DNA of 64,000 nucleotides from Clostridiales bacterium (GCA_004557125.1 SFET01000008.1:19752-83751); one strand, 5' to 3'. Counted from the stretch's first letter, positions 24,512 to 33,560 are shown. The notes: generated by a model not told the origin, from the letters alone. Numbers and translations are program-made.

Positions 24512-26632
24512 TTACAGCTGCCAACCGGAGACCGCGCACTGGCCGTAATCGTTGTTGCCGAAGGCGTACACGCGGCCGTCCTCGGTCAGCACCACGTGGT
24601 GGGTGCCGCCGCTCTCCACCTCCACCGCCTTGCCGGGCACGCTGATGTCCACGCCATCGCCCGCGCGGTAGAAGAAGCTGCGCACCTGACCGTCCACGTC
24701 CACGCCCAGGATGCCGGATTCGCAGGCCGTAACCGTCACCATGCCCTCCCAGGCCGGCGCGCCCTCGTAGCTCGAGACCACGGTGCCGTCGTAGAGCACG
24801 CCCACGGACACCTGGCCGCAGATCGACAGATCGTAGAGCACCACGCCCAGATCCATCTGCGCGCCCTTGTGGCTGGAGAGCATCGCGCCCTTGTCGTACA
24901 GGCAGCCCAGGGAATAGGAGCCGCCGGCGACGAAGGTCACATCGTGCCAGCCGGACACCAGGGAGCTGTGCATGCCGCAGGCCACCACGCTGCCGTCGCT
25001 CTTGAGGCCGATGGTATCGTAGGACGCGGCTGCGATGGCCACGATGTCCGTCCAGGTCGTGACGTCGCACTGGTTCTGGGAGTTGTCGCCCGTGGCCACC
25101 ACGGTGCCGTCCGAGCGCAGGCCCACGCTGTGATACGCGCCCGCAGCCACCTGCCGGATCCCGCTCCAGCCGGATACGTTGCACTGGCCGTAGCTGTTGT
25201 CGCCCGTGGCCAGCGCCGTGCCCGAGCCGGTCACCGCCAGGGTGTGCCGCTTGCCCGCGGCAATTCTTCCCTCGGGCAGATCGCTGCGCGCCGCACTGAG
25301 CTCCTCCATGGTCTGCTCCAGTTCATTGAGGCTGGCCTCGCTGAAGATATCCGCGGAGAGGATGGTCCGCGCCTCCTCGTCGCTTCCGGCCACCCGGTAT
25401 GCCGCCTTCGTCACGCGCTCCACCGCGTCCGGCACGTCCAGCAGCAGGCTGTGGGCCGAGGATTCGTTGCCCGCCTGCCAGGCCTGCACCGCCAGGGCGC
25501 AGCGGCAGTCGGCGTAGCGCAGCGTGCTGTCCTCATAGCTGTCCAGCTGATAGAACAGCTGGGCCGCCTGGGTGTAGTCGCCCTCCTCGTACAGTGCGGC
25601 CGCATGGGCATAGTTGTTGCGCTGCTGCAGCTCGCTGCGGGTCGCGCCCTCCGCCATCTCCGCGAGCATGGCGTCCGCTTCGGTGTATTTGCCGGACTTG
25701 ATAAAGCCCTTCACCACCGCCGCGCGGGTATCCTCCAGCTTCTGCGCATCGTAGCCGTCCGCCTCCAGGGCGTTGACCAGCTTGACGGCCTTCTCCACGT
25801 TGCCGGCGGAGGCGCTGGAGCGGGCCCGGGCGCTGTCGATTCCCGGCTTGCAGAGCATCAATACGCACAGCGCCGCAATCACAATCACGCCGCCCACAAT
25901 GGCATTGACGATGACCGCCGAGGTCTCGCTCTTGCGGAACACATCCAGCTTGTGGTTCAGCGCGGACAGCAGCTTGCCGACGCCCGCAAACAGGGCAAAG
26001 AACACCAGGCCGATGCCCTTGAGGATCCTGAGGAAGATGTTGTCCCCGCGCTTGCGGGGTGCGCGACGCTGCGGGGCCGCCCCGCGCGCCGGTCGGGCGC
26101 TGCTGCGGCGCTGCGCGCCCTCGCCGTAGGGATCATAGTCCCGACGGGGCTGCGCGCTCCGGGGCGCACTGTTCCCGCTCGAGTAGCCGCGATTCCCGCT
26201 GGCGCCGTAGCTTCCCCGGGGCGCACTGTTCCCGCCCGCGTAGCCGCGATTTCCGCTGGCGCCGTAGCTTCCCCGGGGCGCACTGTTCCCGCCCGCGTAG
26301 CTGCGGTTCCCGCTGGTGCCGTAGCTCCCCCGGGGCGCGCTGTTCCCGCCCGCGTAGCCGCGATTTCCGCTGGTGCCGTAGCTCCCCCGGGGCGCGCTGT
26401 TCCCGCCCGCGTAGCTGCGGTTCCCGCTGGCGCCGTAGCTCCCTCGGGGCGCGCTGCTCCCGTTCGCGTAGCTGCGGTTCCCACTGGCGCCGTAGCTCCC
26501 CCGGGGCGCGCTGCTCCCGTTCGCGTAGCTGCGATTGCCACCGGCGGCGCCGCTGCGGGACGTCTCGCCCGGGCGCGCGCCGCTGCGGTATGCGGAATTG
26601 TTTCTCGGATCCCGACGATTCTGATCGTTCAT
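24512..26632 (-). CDS. Membrane-anchored RCC1-repeat protein with Gly/Ser/Asn-rich tandem-repeat tail
   Basis: This 706-residue protein has four parts. First, a basic N-terminal tail whose residues 31-158 are near-identical 19-residue units (GSYGASGNRSYAGGNSAPR). Second, a hydrophobic or amphipathic helix (about 199-222) and a clear membrane helix (about 239-261). Third, an Ala-rich helical region resembling TPR repeats (about 265-420). Fourth, RCC1-like beta-propeller repeats (about 430-706), each of the form ALATGDNSYGQCNVSGW. The ATG at 26632 has AGGGGG nine bases upstream. It ends the MBOAT-DHHW operon, so the propeller may bind a partner or glycan at the surface. The function is inferred only. 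Confidence 0.75.
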   Translation of the reverse strand: MNDQNRRDPRNNSAYRSGARPGETSRSGAAGGNRSYANGSSAPRGSYGASGNRSYANGSSAPRGSYGASGNRSYAGGNSAPRGSYGTSGNRGYAGGNSAPRGSYGTSGNRSYAGGNSAPRGSYGASGNRGYAGGNSAPRGSYGASGNRGYSSGNSAPRSAQPRRDYDPYGEGAQRRSSARPARGAAPQRRAPRKRGDNIFLRILKGIGLVFFALFAGVGKLLSALNHKLDVFRKSETSAVIVNAIVGGVIVIAALCVLMLCKPGIDSARARSSASAGNVEKAVKLVNALEADGYDAQKLEDTRAAVVKGFIKSGKYTEADAMLAEMAEGATRSELQQRNNYAHAAALYEEGDYTQAAQLFYQLDSYEDSTLRYADCRCALAVQAWQAGNESSAHSLLLDVPDAVERVTKAAYRVAGSDEEARTILSADIFSEASLNELEQTMEELSAARSDLPEGRIAAGKRHTLAVTGSGTALATGDNSYGQCNVSGWSGIRQVAAGAYHSVGLRSDGTVVATGDNSQNQCDVTTWTDIVAIAAASYDTIGLKSDGSVVACGMHSSLVSGWHDVTFVAGGSYSLGCLYDKGAMLSSHKGAQMDLGVVLYDLSICGQVSVGVLYDGTVVSSYEGAPAWEGMVTVTACESGILGVDVDGQVRSFFYRAGDGVDISVPGKAVEVESGGTHHVVLTEDGRVYAFGNNDYGQCAVSGWQL
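26161..26545 (-). repeat. 57-bp in-frame tandem repeat, about 6.75 copies
   Basis: The period is 57 bp (26161, 26218 and so on), encoding the 19-residue units of the RCC1 protein. Copies differ mainly at Ala/Thr, Ser/Gly and Asn/Gly positions. Such arrays expand and contract by slippage or recombination. Confidence 0.9.
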
Positions 26633-26646
26633 ATGGCGCTGCCCCC

Positions 26647-28035
26647 TCACTGCAAGTATTCGCGCAGATAGACGATGGAGTTGTCCTTGCGCAGGCCGTT
26701 GGCGGTGGAGGTGACGATGTACACATCGTCGATCCCGTACTTCTGGATCATCTGGCCGATGGAGCCGCCCACCGCGCTCTTGCTGTAACTGCCATTGCGG
26801 AAGTCGGCCATGTGCACCTCCTCATAGTAGGGCAGCAGGTAGGGCGTGAAGGCGTTGCCGAAGGAGTCGCACAGCACCAGCGCCCGTCTCCCGGTGTTTG
26901 CGCCGGTAATGATCTTGCGCCAGGGCAGGCGGGTGTTGTTCATGAAGCTGCGGTAGGTCGTCGAGTTGTAGTTCATCAGGCTGATCTCGGTGAACTGATC
27001 CGTATCGCTCATCACCAGGCTGTTGGTCGGCAGCAGCGGATAGAGCACGTTGAAGGTGTCGTGGTAGTTGCCGTTTGCCGTGTCCTCGGAGATGATGGCC
27101 TTGTAGTCGTACTCCTCGTAGGGAATGACCGGCATGCCCAGCTTCTTCATCATCTCCGCGCACACGATGTACGCGCCCTCGGCCGTCCAGTGATGATCGG
27201 TGTGGTAGAACATGGGGGTATCGCCCGTGATGTAGGGCTCGAGGATGTCGTAGGTGCTGAACACGTAGATGCGCTCGGTTCCCTGCAGGCAGTCCTCCAG
27301 CATCATCTCCACGCTGCTGCCCCAGCCGCAGAACTCGTCCTGCTGGTACACCCAGCGGTTGGCCATGGAGGCCAGCGGCACCTGCGTAAAGCAGATCACG
27401 CCGTCTGCGGGCAGATAGCCCTGCATGATGCGCAGGGTGTCGGCGTAGGTGGAAATCTTGTCCCTGTCGTAGGTGTAATTGCGCAAAAGCGTGCCGTCCG
27501 TCTTTTCGTAGTACAGATAGCTGTGCTCGTCGGTGATGGGAATCTCGCCGTTGTAGGCGATGATCTCGCCCTCCTCACCGGCGTCGTCCGCTTCCTCCGT
27601 GGAGGCATCGCCCGCCGGCGCAGCGCTCACCTGCATCACACCGGGCACCGCAGCTGCCGCGTCGGCCGCAGCGTCCTCCTCGCCTGCGCCCTCCACCTTC
27701 AGGTTGGCGGTCTCCAGCTCGCTCTCCATCTCCGCCGTCTTCTGCGCCATCACATCGTCTGCGGAGAGCACGGAGAAGCCGTCCAGCAGGCCGTTGGTGA
27801 AGGACACCACGTCGTCGCGGGCGAAGAAGTTGTCCGACAGGAAGGCGTCGAACTGCGTGGTGAATTCATCGTTGAACAGGGTCGTCGCCGTGAGCTTGGG
27901 GAAGCCCTGGAGCATGCGGTTTTCCGCCTCGGAGATGTGGCCCTCCTTGTCGGAGGTGCACATCAGAAAGACTCCGCCGATGGCGCAGGCCAGCACCCAC
28001 CAGACCGCCACCGTAAATGAAAGTTTGTGTTTCAT
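26647..28035 (-). CDS. DHHW-domain protein (AlgX/DltD-like SGNH relative)
   Basis: This 462-residue protein is anchored by an N-terminal membrane helix (LSFTVAVWWVLACAIGGVFL). An acidic Ala/Glu linker lies at about residues 105-165. The extracytoplasmic domain contains YHTDHHWTAEGAY, which names the DHHW family and matches the catalytic Asp-His region of AlgX/AlgJ acetyltransferases. A later LVLCDSFGNAFTPYLLPYY supplies the SGNH-type Ser/Asn block. Such proteins work with MBOAT acyltransferases to O-acetylate exported glycans. The MBOAT gene lies directly upstream and the RCC1 gene overlaps its end. Confidence 0.88.
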   Translation of the reverse strand: MKHKLSFTVAVWWVLACAIGGVFLMCTSDKEGHISEAENRMLQGFPKLTATTLFNDEFTTQFDAFLSDNFFARDDVVSFTNGLLDGFSVLSADDVMAQKTAEMESELETANLKVEGAGEEDAAADAAAAVPGVMQVSAAPAGDASTEEADDAGEEGEIIAYNGEIPITDEHSYLYYEKTDGTLLRNYTYDRDKISTYADTLRIMQGYLPADGVICFTQVPLASMANRWVYQQDEFCGWGSSVEMMLEDCLQGTERIYVFSTYDILEPYITGDTPMFYHTDHHWTAEGAYIVCAEMMKKLGMPVIPYEEYDYKAIISEDTANGNYHDTFNVLYPLLPTNSLVMSDTDQFTEISLMNYNSTTYRSFMNNTRLPWRKIITGANTGRRALVLCDSFGNAFTPYLLPYYEEVHMADFRNGSYSKSAVGGSIGQMIQKYGIDDVYIVTSTANGLRKDNSIVYLREYLQ

Positions 28036-28050
28036 AGCGCCTCCGAAGAA

Positions 28051-29466
28051 TCAGAACTGGAAGTAGATGAAGGGATTGTAGGTCTGGCCCACCAGGAACA
28101 GCACGCTGAGCACCAGGCAGACGCTGAGCCACGCCACCTTGGCGCGCTCCATGCCGCGCTCGCGCAGGCCGAAGCGCTGCATCGCGCCCTGCACCCACTG
28201 GGCCACCGGCAGGCTTGCGATGAAAGCGATCAGCGGGAAGATGGAGTAGGTCTTGATGATCGTGAGCGACGCGGCGTCGATCAGGCCGCAGCTGCCGATG
28301 CCGAACATCGCGCCGATGTGCTCAAAGGCCTGGCCGAGGCTGCCGTAGTAGAAGATCACCCAGCTGATGATGACCAGCGCCATGGTGAGGATCCAGTTGA
28401 CCGCCCTGGGCAGCACGGCGATCACCTTCTTGCCGCCCAGCAGGTCGATGGTCAGCAGCGCGCCGTAGTAGAAGCCCCAGACCAGGAAGGTCCAATTCGC
28501 GCCGTGCCAGAATCCGGTGAGCGTCCACACCACCAGGGTGTTGAACACCGTGCGCCCCAAACCCCTGCGGTTGCCGCCCAGCGGGATGTAGACGTAATCC
28601 CGGAAGAAGCTGCCCAGGGAGATGTGCCAGCGCCGCCAGAATTCGCGCACCGAGGTGCTGGCGTAGGGATAGTTGAAGTTCTCCTTGTAGGTGAAGCCCA
28701 GAATGCGCCCCAGGCCGATGGCCATGTCCGAATAGCCGGAGAAGTCAAAGTAGATCTGCAGGGTGTACAGGAAGGCCGCGTACCATGCGCCCAGCACCGA
28801 GAGCTGCGCGCCGCCGCCCGCCAGGGGCATGGACGCGAGCGCCGAGCCGCAGATGTTGGCAAAGACGACCTTCTTGCCCAGGCCGATCACGAAGCGCTGC
28901 ATGCCCGAGGAGAAGCCCTCCGGCGTGCTCTGGCGCTGTCCGATCTGGCCGGCGATGTCGCCGTACTGCACGATGGGGCCGGCGATCAGCTGCGGGAAGC
29001 AGCTGACGTAGAGCAGCAGCCGGGTGAAGTACTTCTGCGGGCGCTCCTTCTTGCGGTACACGTCCACCGTGTAGGTGATCACCTGGAAGGTGTAGAAGGA
29101 GATGCCGATGGGCAGCTCCAGCACGGGCACCTTCAGCGACGGGCTGACGATTCCCAGCACGGAATTGATGACGAAGGAGGCGTACTTGAAGATGAACAGC
29201 AGGATGCCCGACACGCCCACGCCCAGAATCATCCACTTCCTGCGCGCGCGCTTGCCCTTGACCCGGACCATACGGCGGGCGCAGTAGTAGTTCACCGCCG
29301 TGGATGCGACCATGGCCACGATCCAGATCGGCTCGCCCCAGGCATAGAAGAACAGAGACGCCACCAGCAGCACACCGTTGCGCCAGCGAATGTCCCTGCG
29401 GACGAAGTAAAGGATCAGTACAATCGGCAGAAAATAGAGCAGAAATGTCAGGCTCGAAAAGACCAT
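28051..29466 (-). CDS. MBOAT-family O-acyltransferase (AlgI/DltB-like)
   Basis: This 471-residue polytopic membrane protein moves acyl groups across the membrane onto a glycan or other acceptor. It has the AlgI hallmarks YTFQVITYTVDVYR, FPQLIAGPIVQY, FNYPYASTSVREFWRRWH and the catalytic-His motif GFWHGANWTF. It begins MVFSSLTFLLYFLPIV with AGAGG upstream. It is the first gene of a three-gene operon with the DHHW and RCC1 proteins and has its own promoter, divergent from the site-2 protease gene. Confidence 0.92.
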   Translation of the reverse strand: MVFSSLTFLLYFLPIVLILYFVRRDIRWRNGVLLVASLFFYAWGEPIWIVAMVASTAVNYYCARRMVRVKGKRARRKWMILGVGVSGILLFIFKYASFVINSVLGIVSPSLKVPVLELPIGISFYTFQVITYTVDVYRKKERPQKYFTRLLLYVSCFPQLIAGPIVQYGDIAGQIGQRQSTPEGFSSGMQRFVIGLGKKVVFANICGSALASMPLAGGGAQLSVLGAWYAAFLYTLQIYFDFSGYSDMAIGLGRILGFTYKENFNYPYASTSVREFWRRWHISLGSFFRDYVYIPLGGNRRGLGRTVFNTLVVWTLTGFWHGANWTFLVWGFYYGALLTIDLLGGKKVIAVLPRAVNWILTMALVIISWVIFYYGSLGQAFEHIGAMFGIGSCGLIDAASLTIIKTYSIFPLIAFIASLPVAQWVQGAMQRFGLRERGMERAKVAWLSVCLVLSVLFLVGQTYNPFIYFQF

Positions 29467-29524
29467 GGCTCAACCTCTTTTGCTAATTCTTATGTGTACG
29501 CATTCCACATCATATACGCAGGAA

Positions 29525-29553
29525 ATTATATCATATTTATGTTACCTTGTTAA
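29525..29553 (-). promoter_or_regulatory. Promoter of the MBOAT operon
   Basis: On the minus strand, TTAACA (29553-29548), a 17-bp spacer and TATAAT (29530-29525). Confidence 0.8.
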
Positions 29554-29636
29554 GGGCAGAATGATTGTTTTCCAAATTCTTCTTTTTTCCTTCTTTTTCT
29601 ATCCCCCTTTGGAGATCCGCGCCGCCGCGCCGGGGC

Positions 29637-29665
29637 TTGCGAAATTCATCAAGAACGGATATAAT
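29637..29665 (+). promoter_or_regulatory. Promoter of the site-2 protease/scpA operon
   Basis: TTGCGA (29637-29642), a 17-bp spacer and TATAAT (29660-29665). Confidence 0.8.
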
Positions 29666-29725
29666 AGAAAGGGTATGTATTTGCATCGGGCGCAACAGCC
29701 CGAAATTCAGCATAGGAGCAATGCC

Positions 29726-30580
29726 TTGTTCAGCTATATCACGTCCTTCATTCAAAATCCCAGGGAGATGCTGATCTTCCTGCTGCTCTCCATGCCGGGG
29801 CGCATCATGGCCCTCTCGGCCCACGAATTCGCCCACGCGTGGGTGGCCAACCGCTGCGGCGATCCCACCGCCCGCATGCTGGGCCGGCTGACCCTGAACC
29901 CCGCCAAACATCTGGATCCCATCGGCACGATCATGATGATGCTCATGGGCTTCGGCTGGGCCAAGCCGGTGCCGGTGAACCCCCGCAACTACCGCAACTA
30001 CCGCCGGGACGATCTGAAGGTGTCCATCGCCGGCGTCACCATGAACCTGTGCCTGTTCATCGTCAGCTTCCTTGTAATGTGCGGCATTCTGGGCGCGACG
30101 ATCCACAGCCTGCCCCACTTCGACAGCATCACGGCGGGAACGGGCGATCTGTTTGTTTCCAACTATATGGGCCAGCGCGTGCTGGTGTCCGGCGGTGACT
30201 ACTACGGCATCTATCGCATCAAGGAGCTGTTCACGCTGGCGCCCTACGTGATGGACCTGCTGATCACGCCGACCTTCGGCCGGCTGGCGGGCTACGCCTA
30301 CGAGATGCTCTCCTATTTTGTGCTGGTGAACATCGCGCTGGCGATCTTCAACCTGCTGCCGGTGCCGCCGCTGGACGGCTATCACGTGCTCAACGACCTG
30401 GTGATCAAAAAGTCGCTGTTCGCATCGCCCAACGTCACGCGCATCGCCTACGGCGCGCTGCTGGTGCTGGTGTTCTTCACGCCCGTGGTCAGCAACATCA
30501 TCGGCTTTGTGGAGGACGCCCTGATGAACGGCCTGGGCGGAGCGATGTACGCCCTGCTGGGCGCCGTGGGAATCCTGTAA
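29726..30580 (+). CDS. Site-2 protease family (M50) membrane metalloprotease
   Basis: This 284-residue multi-pass protein cleaves substrates within or near the membrane. The zinc site is HEFAH (H33, E34, H37), with the third ligand in NLLPVPPLDGYHVL near residue 220. Length and layout match the YwhC subgroup often found beside scpAB. I choose the TTG start at 29726: AGGAG sits seven bases upstream, just after the promoter at 29637-29665. scpA follows 13 bp downstream. Confidence 0.9.
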   Translation: MFSYITSFIQNPREMLIFLLLSMPGRIMALSAHEFAHAWVANRCGDPTARMLGRLTLNPAKHLDPIGTIMMMLMGFGWAKPVPVNPRNYRNYRRDDLKVSIAGVTMNLCLFIVSFLVMCGILGATIHSLPHFDSITAGTGDLFVSNYMGQRVLVSGGDYYGIYRIKELFTLAPYVMDLLITPTFGRLAGYAYEMLSYFVLVNIALAIFNLLPVPPLDGYHVLNDLVIKKSLFASPNVTRIAYGALLVLVFFTPVVSNIIGFVEDALMNGLGGAMYALLGAVGIL

Positions 30581-30593
30581 GCGGGGGAGCAAC

Positions 30594-31310
30594 ATGCCAT
30601 ACATCGTATCGCTCAAGCAGTTCGACGGCCCGCTGGATCTGCTGCTGACGCTGATCTCCAGCGCCAAGCTGGACATCCAGGACATCTTTGTCAGCGAAAT
30701 CACCGAGCAGTATCTGGAATCGATGAAGCTGGTGGACGAGCTGGACATGGACTCCGCCAGCGAATTTCTGCAGATGGCAGCGACGCTATTGGAGATCAAG
30801 TCCCGCGCCATGCTGCCCAAGCCGCCCAAGCCCGAGGAGGAGGGCGCGCTGTCCCCGGAGGAGGAGCTGATCCGTCAGCTGACCGAATACAAGCAGTTCA
30901 AGGAGATCTCCGCCCGGATGCACCAGCTGGAGGAGGAGGCGCGCGCGCTTCTGACCAAGCTGCCGGAGGAATATCCGCTGCCGCCGCCGAACATCGAAAT
31001 CACGGGACTTACACTGGAGAAGCTGGCCAAGGCCTTCCGCAAAGTTCTGGCGCGCGCCGAGGCCGCCGAGCGCAGCGAAAACATGGCCAGCCGTGAGATC
31101 CGCCGGGACAGCTTCACCGTGGCCGGCTGCATGGTCCGCATCTCCCGCAGGCTGAAGAGTGGCAGCTGCCGCTTCGAGGAGCTCTTTGCCCAGGATTACA
31201 GCCGCGAGGAGGTCATCACCATGTTCCTGGCTGTGCTGGAGCTGGCGCGCCTGAGCCGGCTGAAGGTGGAGCAGAGCGGTGCCTACGATGAGATCTACCT
31301 GAGCGCCTGA
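30594..31310 (+). CDS. scpA: Segregation and condensation protein A
   Basis: This 238-residue kleisin subunit links the SMC heads with ScpB for chromosome condensation. The N-terminal domain opens with FDGPLDLLLTLISSAKLDI, the hallmark of ScpA. A charged linker and a C-terminal winged-helix region (REEVITMFLAVLELARLSRL) follow. GGGGGAG precedes the ATG. The usual downstream scpB is missing here; a VanW gene stands in its place. Confidence 0.95.
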   Translation: MPYIVSLKQFDGPLDLLLTLISSAKLDIQDIFVSEITEQYLESMKLVDELDMDSASEFLQMAATLLEIKSRAMLPKPPKPEEEGALSPEEELIRQLTEYKQFKEISARMHQLEEEARALLTKLPEEYPLPPPNIEITGLTLEKLAKAFRKVLARAEAAERSENMASREIRRDSFTVAGCMVRISRRLKSGSCRFEELFAQDYSREEVITMFLAVLELARLSRLKVEQSGAYDEIYLSA

Positions 31311-31393
31311 GGCCCCACCGGCGCACCCCGGAACCAAATCCGCGCTTCCGGCGTCAAAGATGTACAGAGACCAATTGGATGGGAGTGACGAAC

Positions 31394-32440
31394 ATGAAGC
31401 GTTGTATTGCGGCAATCCTCGCATTGTTGCTGTGCCTGTGCCCCGCCGGTCTCGCATCTGCGGAGCGCGAAGAGATGAGCGCCAGCGCGCGCACGACGCT
31501 GGAGGGCTCGTCCTATGCAAAGCTGAACAACATTGAACTCGCGGCCAGCAGCCTGAACGGCATCACCGTGCCCCAGGGCGCGACCTTCTCCTTCAACGAC
31601 ATCGTCGGCCCCCGCACCGCAGCCTACGGCTATCAGCGCGCGGCCAATGGACGGGGTGCCCGCGTCACCGGCGGCGGCGTGGCCCAGTGCGCCACCACGC
31701 TGTATCTGGCGCTTCAGCAGCTGGACGCGGACGTGGAATACCTGAGCCGCAAGACCTACGGCAGCAAGTTCACCGACAACTACGTCTCCAGCGGCAGCGA
31801 CGCCATCATGGTGGACTACTCCTCCGGATCGGACTTCTCTTTCATCAATTACGACGACGACATGCGCATCGAAATGTGGACCACGGAGAATTATCTCTAC
31901 TGCGCCATCACGCTGGAGCCCGTCGTAAACAAGGACGAGGACGCTGACGACTTCCTGGAGTGGCTTCCCTCCGCACCGCTGCAGTCCCGCCTGGAGATCG
32001 TCGCCAGCGCATCCATTCGCCTGTCGGACGATGAAAACCTGCGCAACAACGTATCCCTGGCCGCCGACAGCATCAACGATACCGTGCTCTCCCCCGGCGA
32101 TCTGTTCTCCTTCAACGACACCGTGGGGCCACGCAGCGAGCGCTATGGCTACAAATCGGCGGTGAACGGTCGGGGCGCAAAGGTCACCGGCGGCGGCGTG
32201 GCCCAGGTGGCCAGTGCGCTGTGGCTGGCCGTGAAGCATCTGGACTGCGTGGCGGTGGTGGAAAAGTCCACCTACGGCAGCCGCTACAACCAGGATTACG
32301 TGGCCAGCTCCAACGACGCCATCCTCACCGACTACGCAAACGGCACAGATTTCTCCTTCCGCAACACCGGTTCCCAGCCGCTGACCATCTCCACCCGCGT
32401 CTCCGGAGATACGCTCCACTGCACCATCTACCGCGGCTGA
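31394..32440 (+). CDS. Secreted protein with two VanW-like domains
   Basis: This 348-residue exported protein has a signal peptide (MKRCIAAILALLLCLCPAGLASA-E) and two copies of the VanW core: FSFNDIVGPRTAAYGYQRA ... GGGVAQCATTLY, and FSFNDTVGPRSERYGYKSA ... GGGVAQVASALW. VanW-like proteins are found beside vancomycin-resistance and wall genes; their biochemical role is unclear. In both copies the Cys usual in GGGxCQ is Ala. The start at 31394 has GGGAG eight bases upstream. No clear promoter was found in the 83-bp gap, so it may be read from scpA. Confidence 0.88.
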   Translation: MKRCIAAILALLLCLCPAGLASAEREEMSASARTTLEGSSYAKLNNIELAASSLNGITVPQGATFSFNDIVGPRTAAYGYQRAANGRGARVTGGGVAQCATTLYLALQQLDADVEYLSRKTYGSKFTDNYVSSGSDAIMVDYSSGSDFSFINYDDDMRIEMWTTENYLYCAITLEPVVNKDEDADDFLEWLPSAPLQSRLEIVASASIRLSDDENLRNNVSLAADSINDTVLSPGDLFSFNDTVGPRSERYGYKSAVNGRGAKVTGGGVAQVASALWLAVKHLDCVAVVEKSTYGSRYNQDYVASSNDAILTDYANGTDFSFRNTGSQPLTISTRVSGDTLHCTIYRG

Positions 32441-32462
32441 TGCCGGCGCAGGGATGAAAATA

Positions 32463-32508
32463 GGCCTCCTGCAAGCGAAACTCCTTCGCTCGACAGGGGG
32501 CCTTTTCG
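32463..32508 (+). terminator. Terminator after the VanW gene
   Basis: AGGCC-CCTG and CAGG-GGCCTTTT arms enclose an inner GCGAA/TTCGC hairpin and end in CCTTTTCG. The roughly 125 bp that follow, up to the IclR stop, show nothing I recognise. Confidence 0.7.
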
Positions 32509-32634
32509 TTCTCTCCTTCATCCCGCACAGCGGAAGGCGGCCGCGCCGCGTCCGCACATGCGCACGCCGCAGCCGTGCATCCAATCCGCCGTATGCGCTC
32601 CGCACATCGCCTTCCCGCAATGCGCGCGCTTCGG

Positions 32635-33384
32635 TCAGATGTTTGCCAGCTCATTTTCAATGAGCTGCTTCGTCCGGCGCATCTCCACGACGACCTCGGC
32701 AATCCGGTCCGGCGTGAAGCGCGTCGCCAGCGAGGACACGCTGAAGGCGTAGCGCACGCTCGTCGGATCGATGCCCAGCGGCATTCCGATGCAGATGATG
32801 CCGTCCTCGTTCTCCTCGTGATCCAGCGCGTAACCGTTTTTGCGCACCTCGTCCATCTGCCTGAGCAGCTCCTCCGGCGATGTGATCGTCTTTTCCGTGA
32901 GGCGGCGCACATTGCTGCTGTTGAATACGGAGAGCACCTCGCTCGCGGGCAGGGTGGACAGGATGGCCTTTCCGCCCGCCGTGCAGTACATGGGGAACCG
33001 GGTTCCGATGTGCGACGCCATCTGGATTGCGCCGATGACCTGAACCGATTTGAAGACGTATACCACTTCATTTCCGTCCCGGAGCATGAGATGAACTGTC
33101 TCATGCACCTTTTCGCTCAGCTGCGTCAGATACCCCTGCGCGATGGATACGAGGCTGTTTTGTTTAATCGCACCGCCGGCGATGTTGAACAGCTTCAAGG
33201 TCAGCGAATACCGTCCGTTGCTGTCGTTCTTGACGTAGCCGAGTTGACAAAGCGTATCCAGAAAACGATGGGTCGTCGCCGGGGCAAGTTCACTTTTTGC
33301 AGAGATCGTACTCAGCGGCTGAGGCAGCGGATCATCAGACAGAATTTCAATGATGGAAAACGCACGCTCAACAGATTGAATCAT
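32635..33384 (-). CDS. IclR-family transcriptional regulator
   Basis: This 249-residue regulator has an N-terminal winged helix (MIQSVERAFSIIEILSDD ... STISAKSELAPATTHRFLDT) and a C-terminal effector domain (about 75-245). IclR members such as KdgR bind sugar acids or aromatic acids. It is divergent from the Dpp-type transporter and sugar-acid enzymes at 33.8-43 kb, so it very probably controls them. The start at 33384 follows GGAGG. The effector may be KDG or another pathway intermediate (inference). Confidence 0.9.
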   Translation of the reverse strand: MIQSVERAFSIIEILSDDPLPQPLSTISAKSELAPATTHRFLDTLCQLGYVKNDSNGRYSLTLKLFNIAGGAIKQNSLVSIAQGYLTQLSEKVHETVHLMLRDGNEVVYVFKSVQVIGAIQMASHIGTRFPMYCTAGGKAILSTLPASEVLSVFNSSNVRRLTEKTITSPEELLRQMDEVRKNGYALDHEENEDGIICIGMPLGIDPTSVRYAFSVSSLATRFTPDRIAEVVVEMRRTKQLIENELANI

Positions 33385-33412
33385 TTTAAAACCTCCATAA
33401 ATGCACATCTAT

Positions 33413-33440
33413 ATTTTACCATGATTGTTCAATAGTTCAA
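33413..33440 (-). promoter_or_regulatory. Promoter of the IclR gene
   Basis: On the minus strand, TTGAAC (33440-33435), a 16-bp spacer and TAAAAT (33418-33413). A second TTGAAC directly follows the first after TA, a direct repeat that could be an operator. Confidence 0.55.
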
Positions 33441-33560
33441 GATGTTTGTATGTAAAGAAAACATCATCCGGCCGACTTTCGCCATCTTCTTTTTGTCATA
33501 TTTACATTTATTTGATATATGCGCTAATTTTTTTCGCTATATATTTGTATATTTGGCGAA

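Noticed and set aside
26161..26545. CRISPR-like array
   Set aside because: The 57-bp units are contiguous, have no unique spacers and keep an open protein frame.
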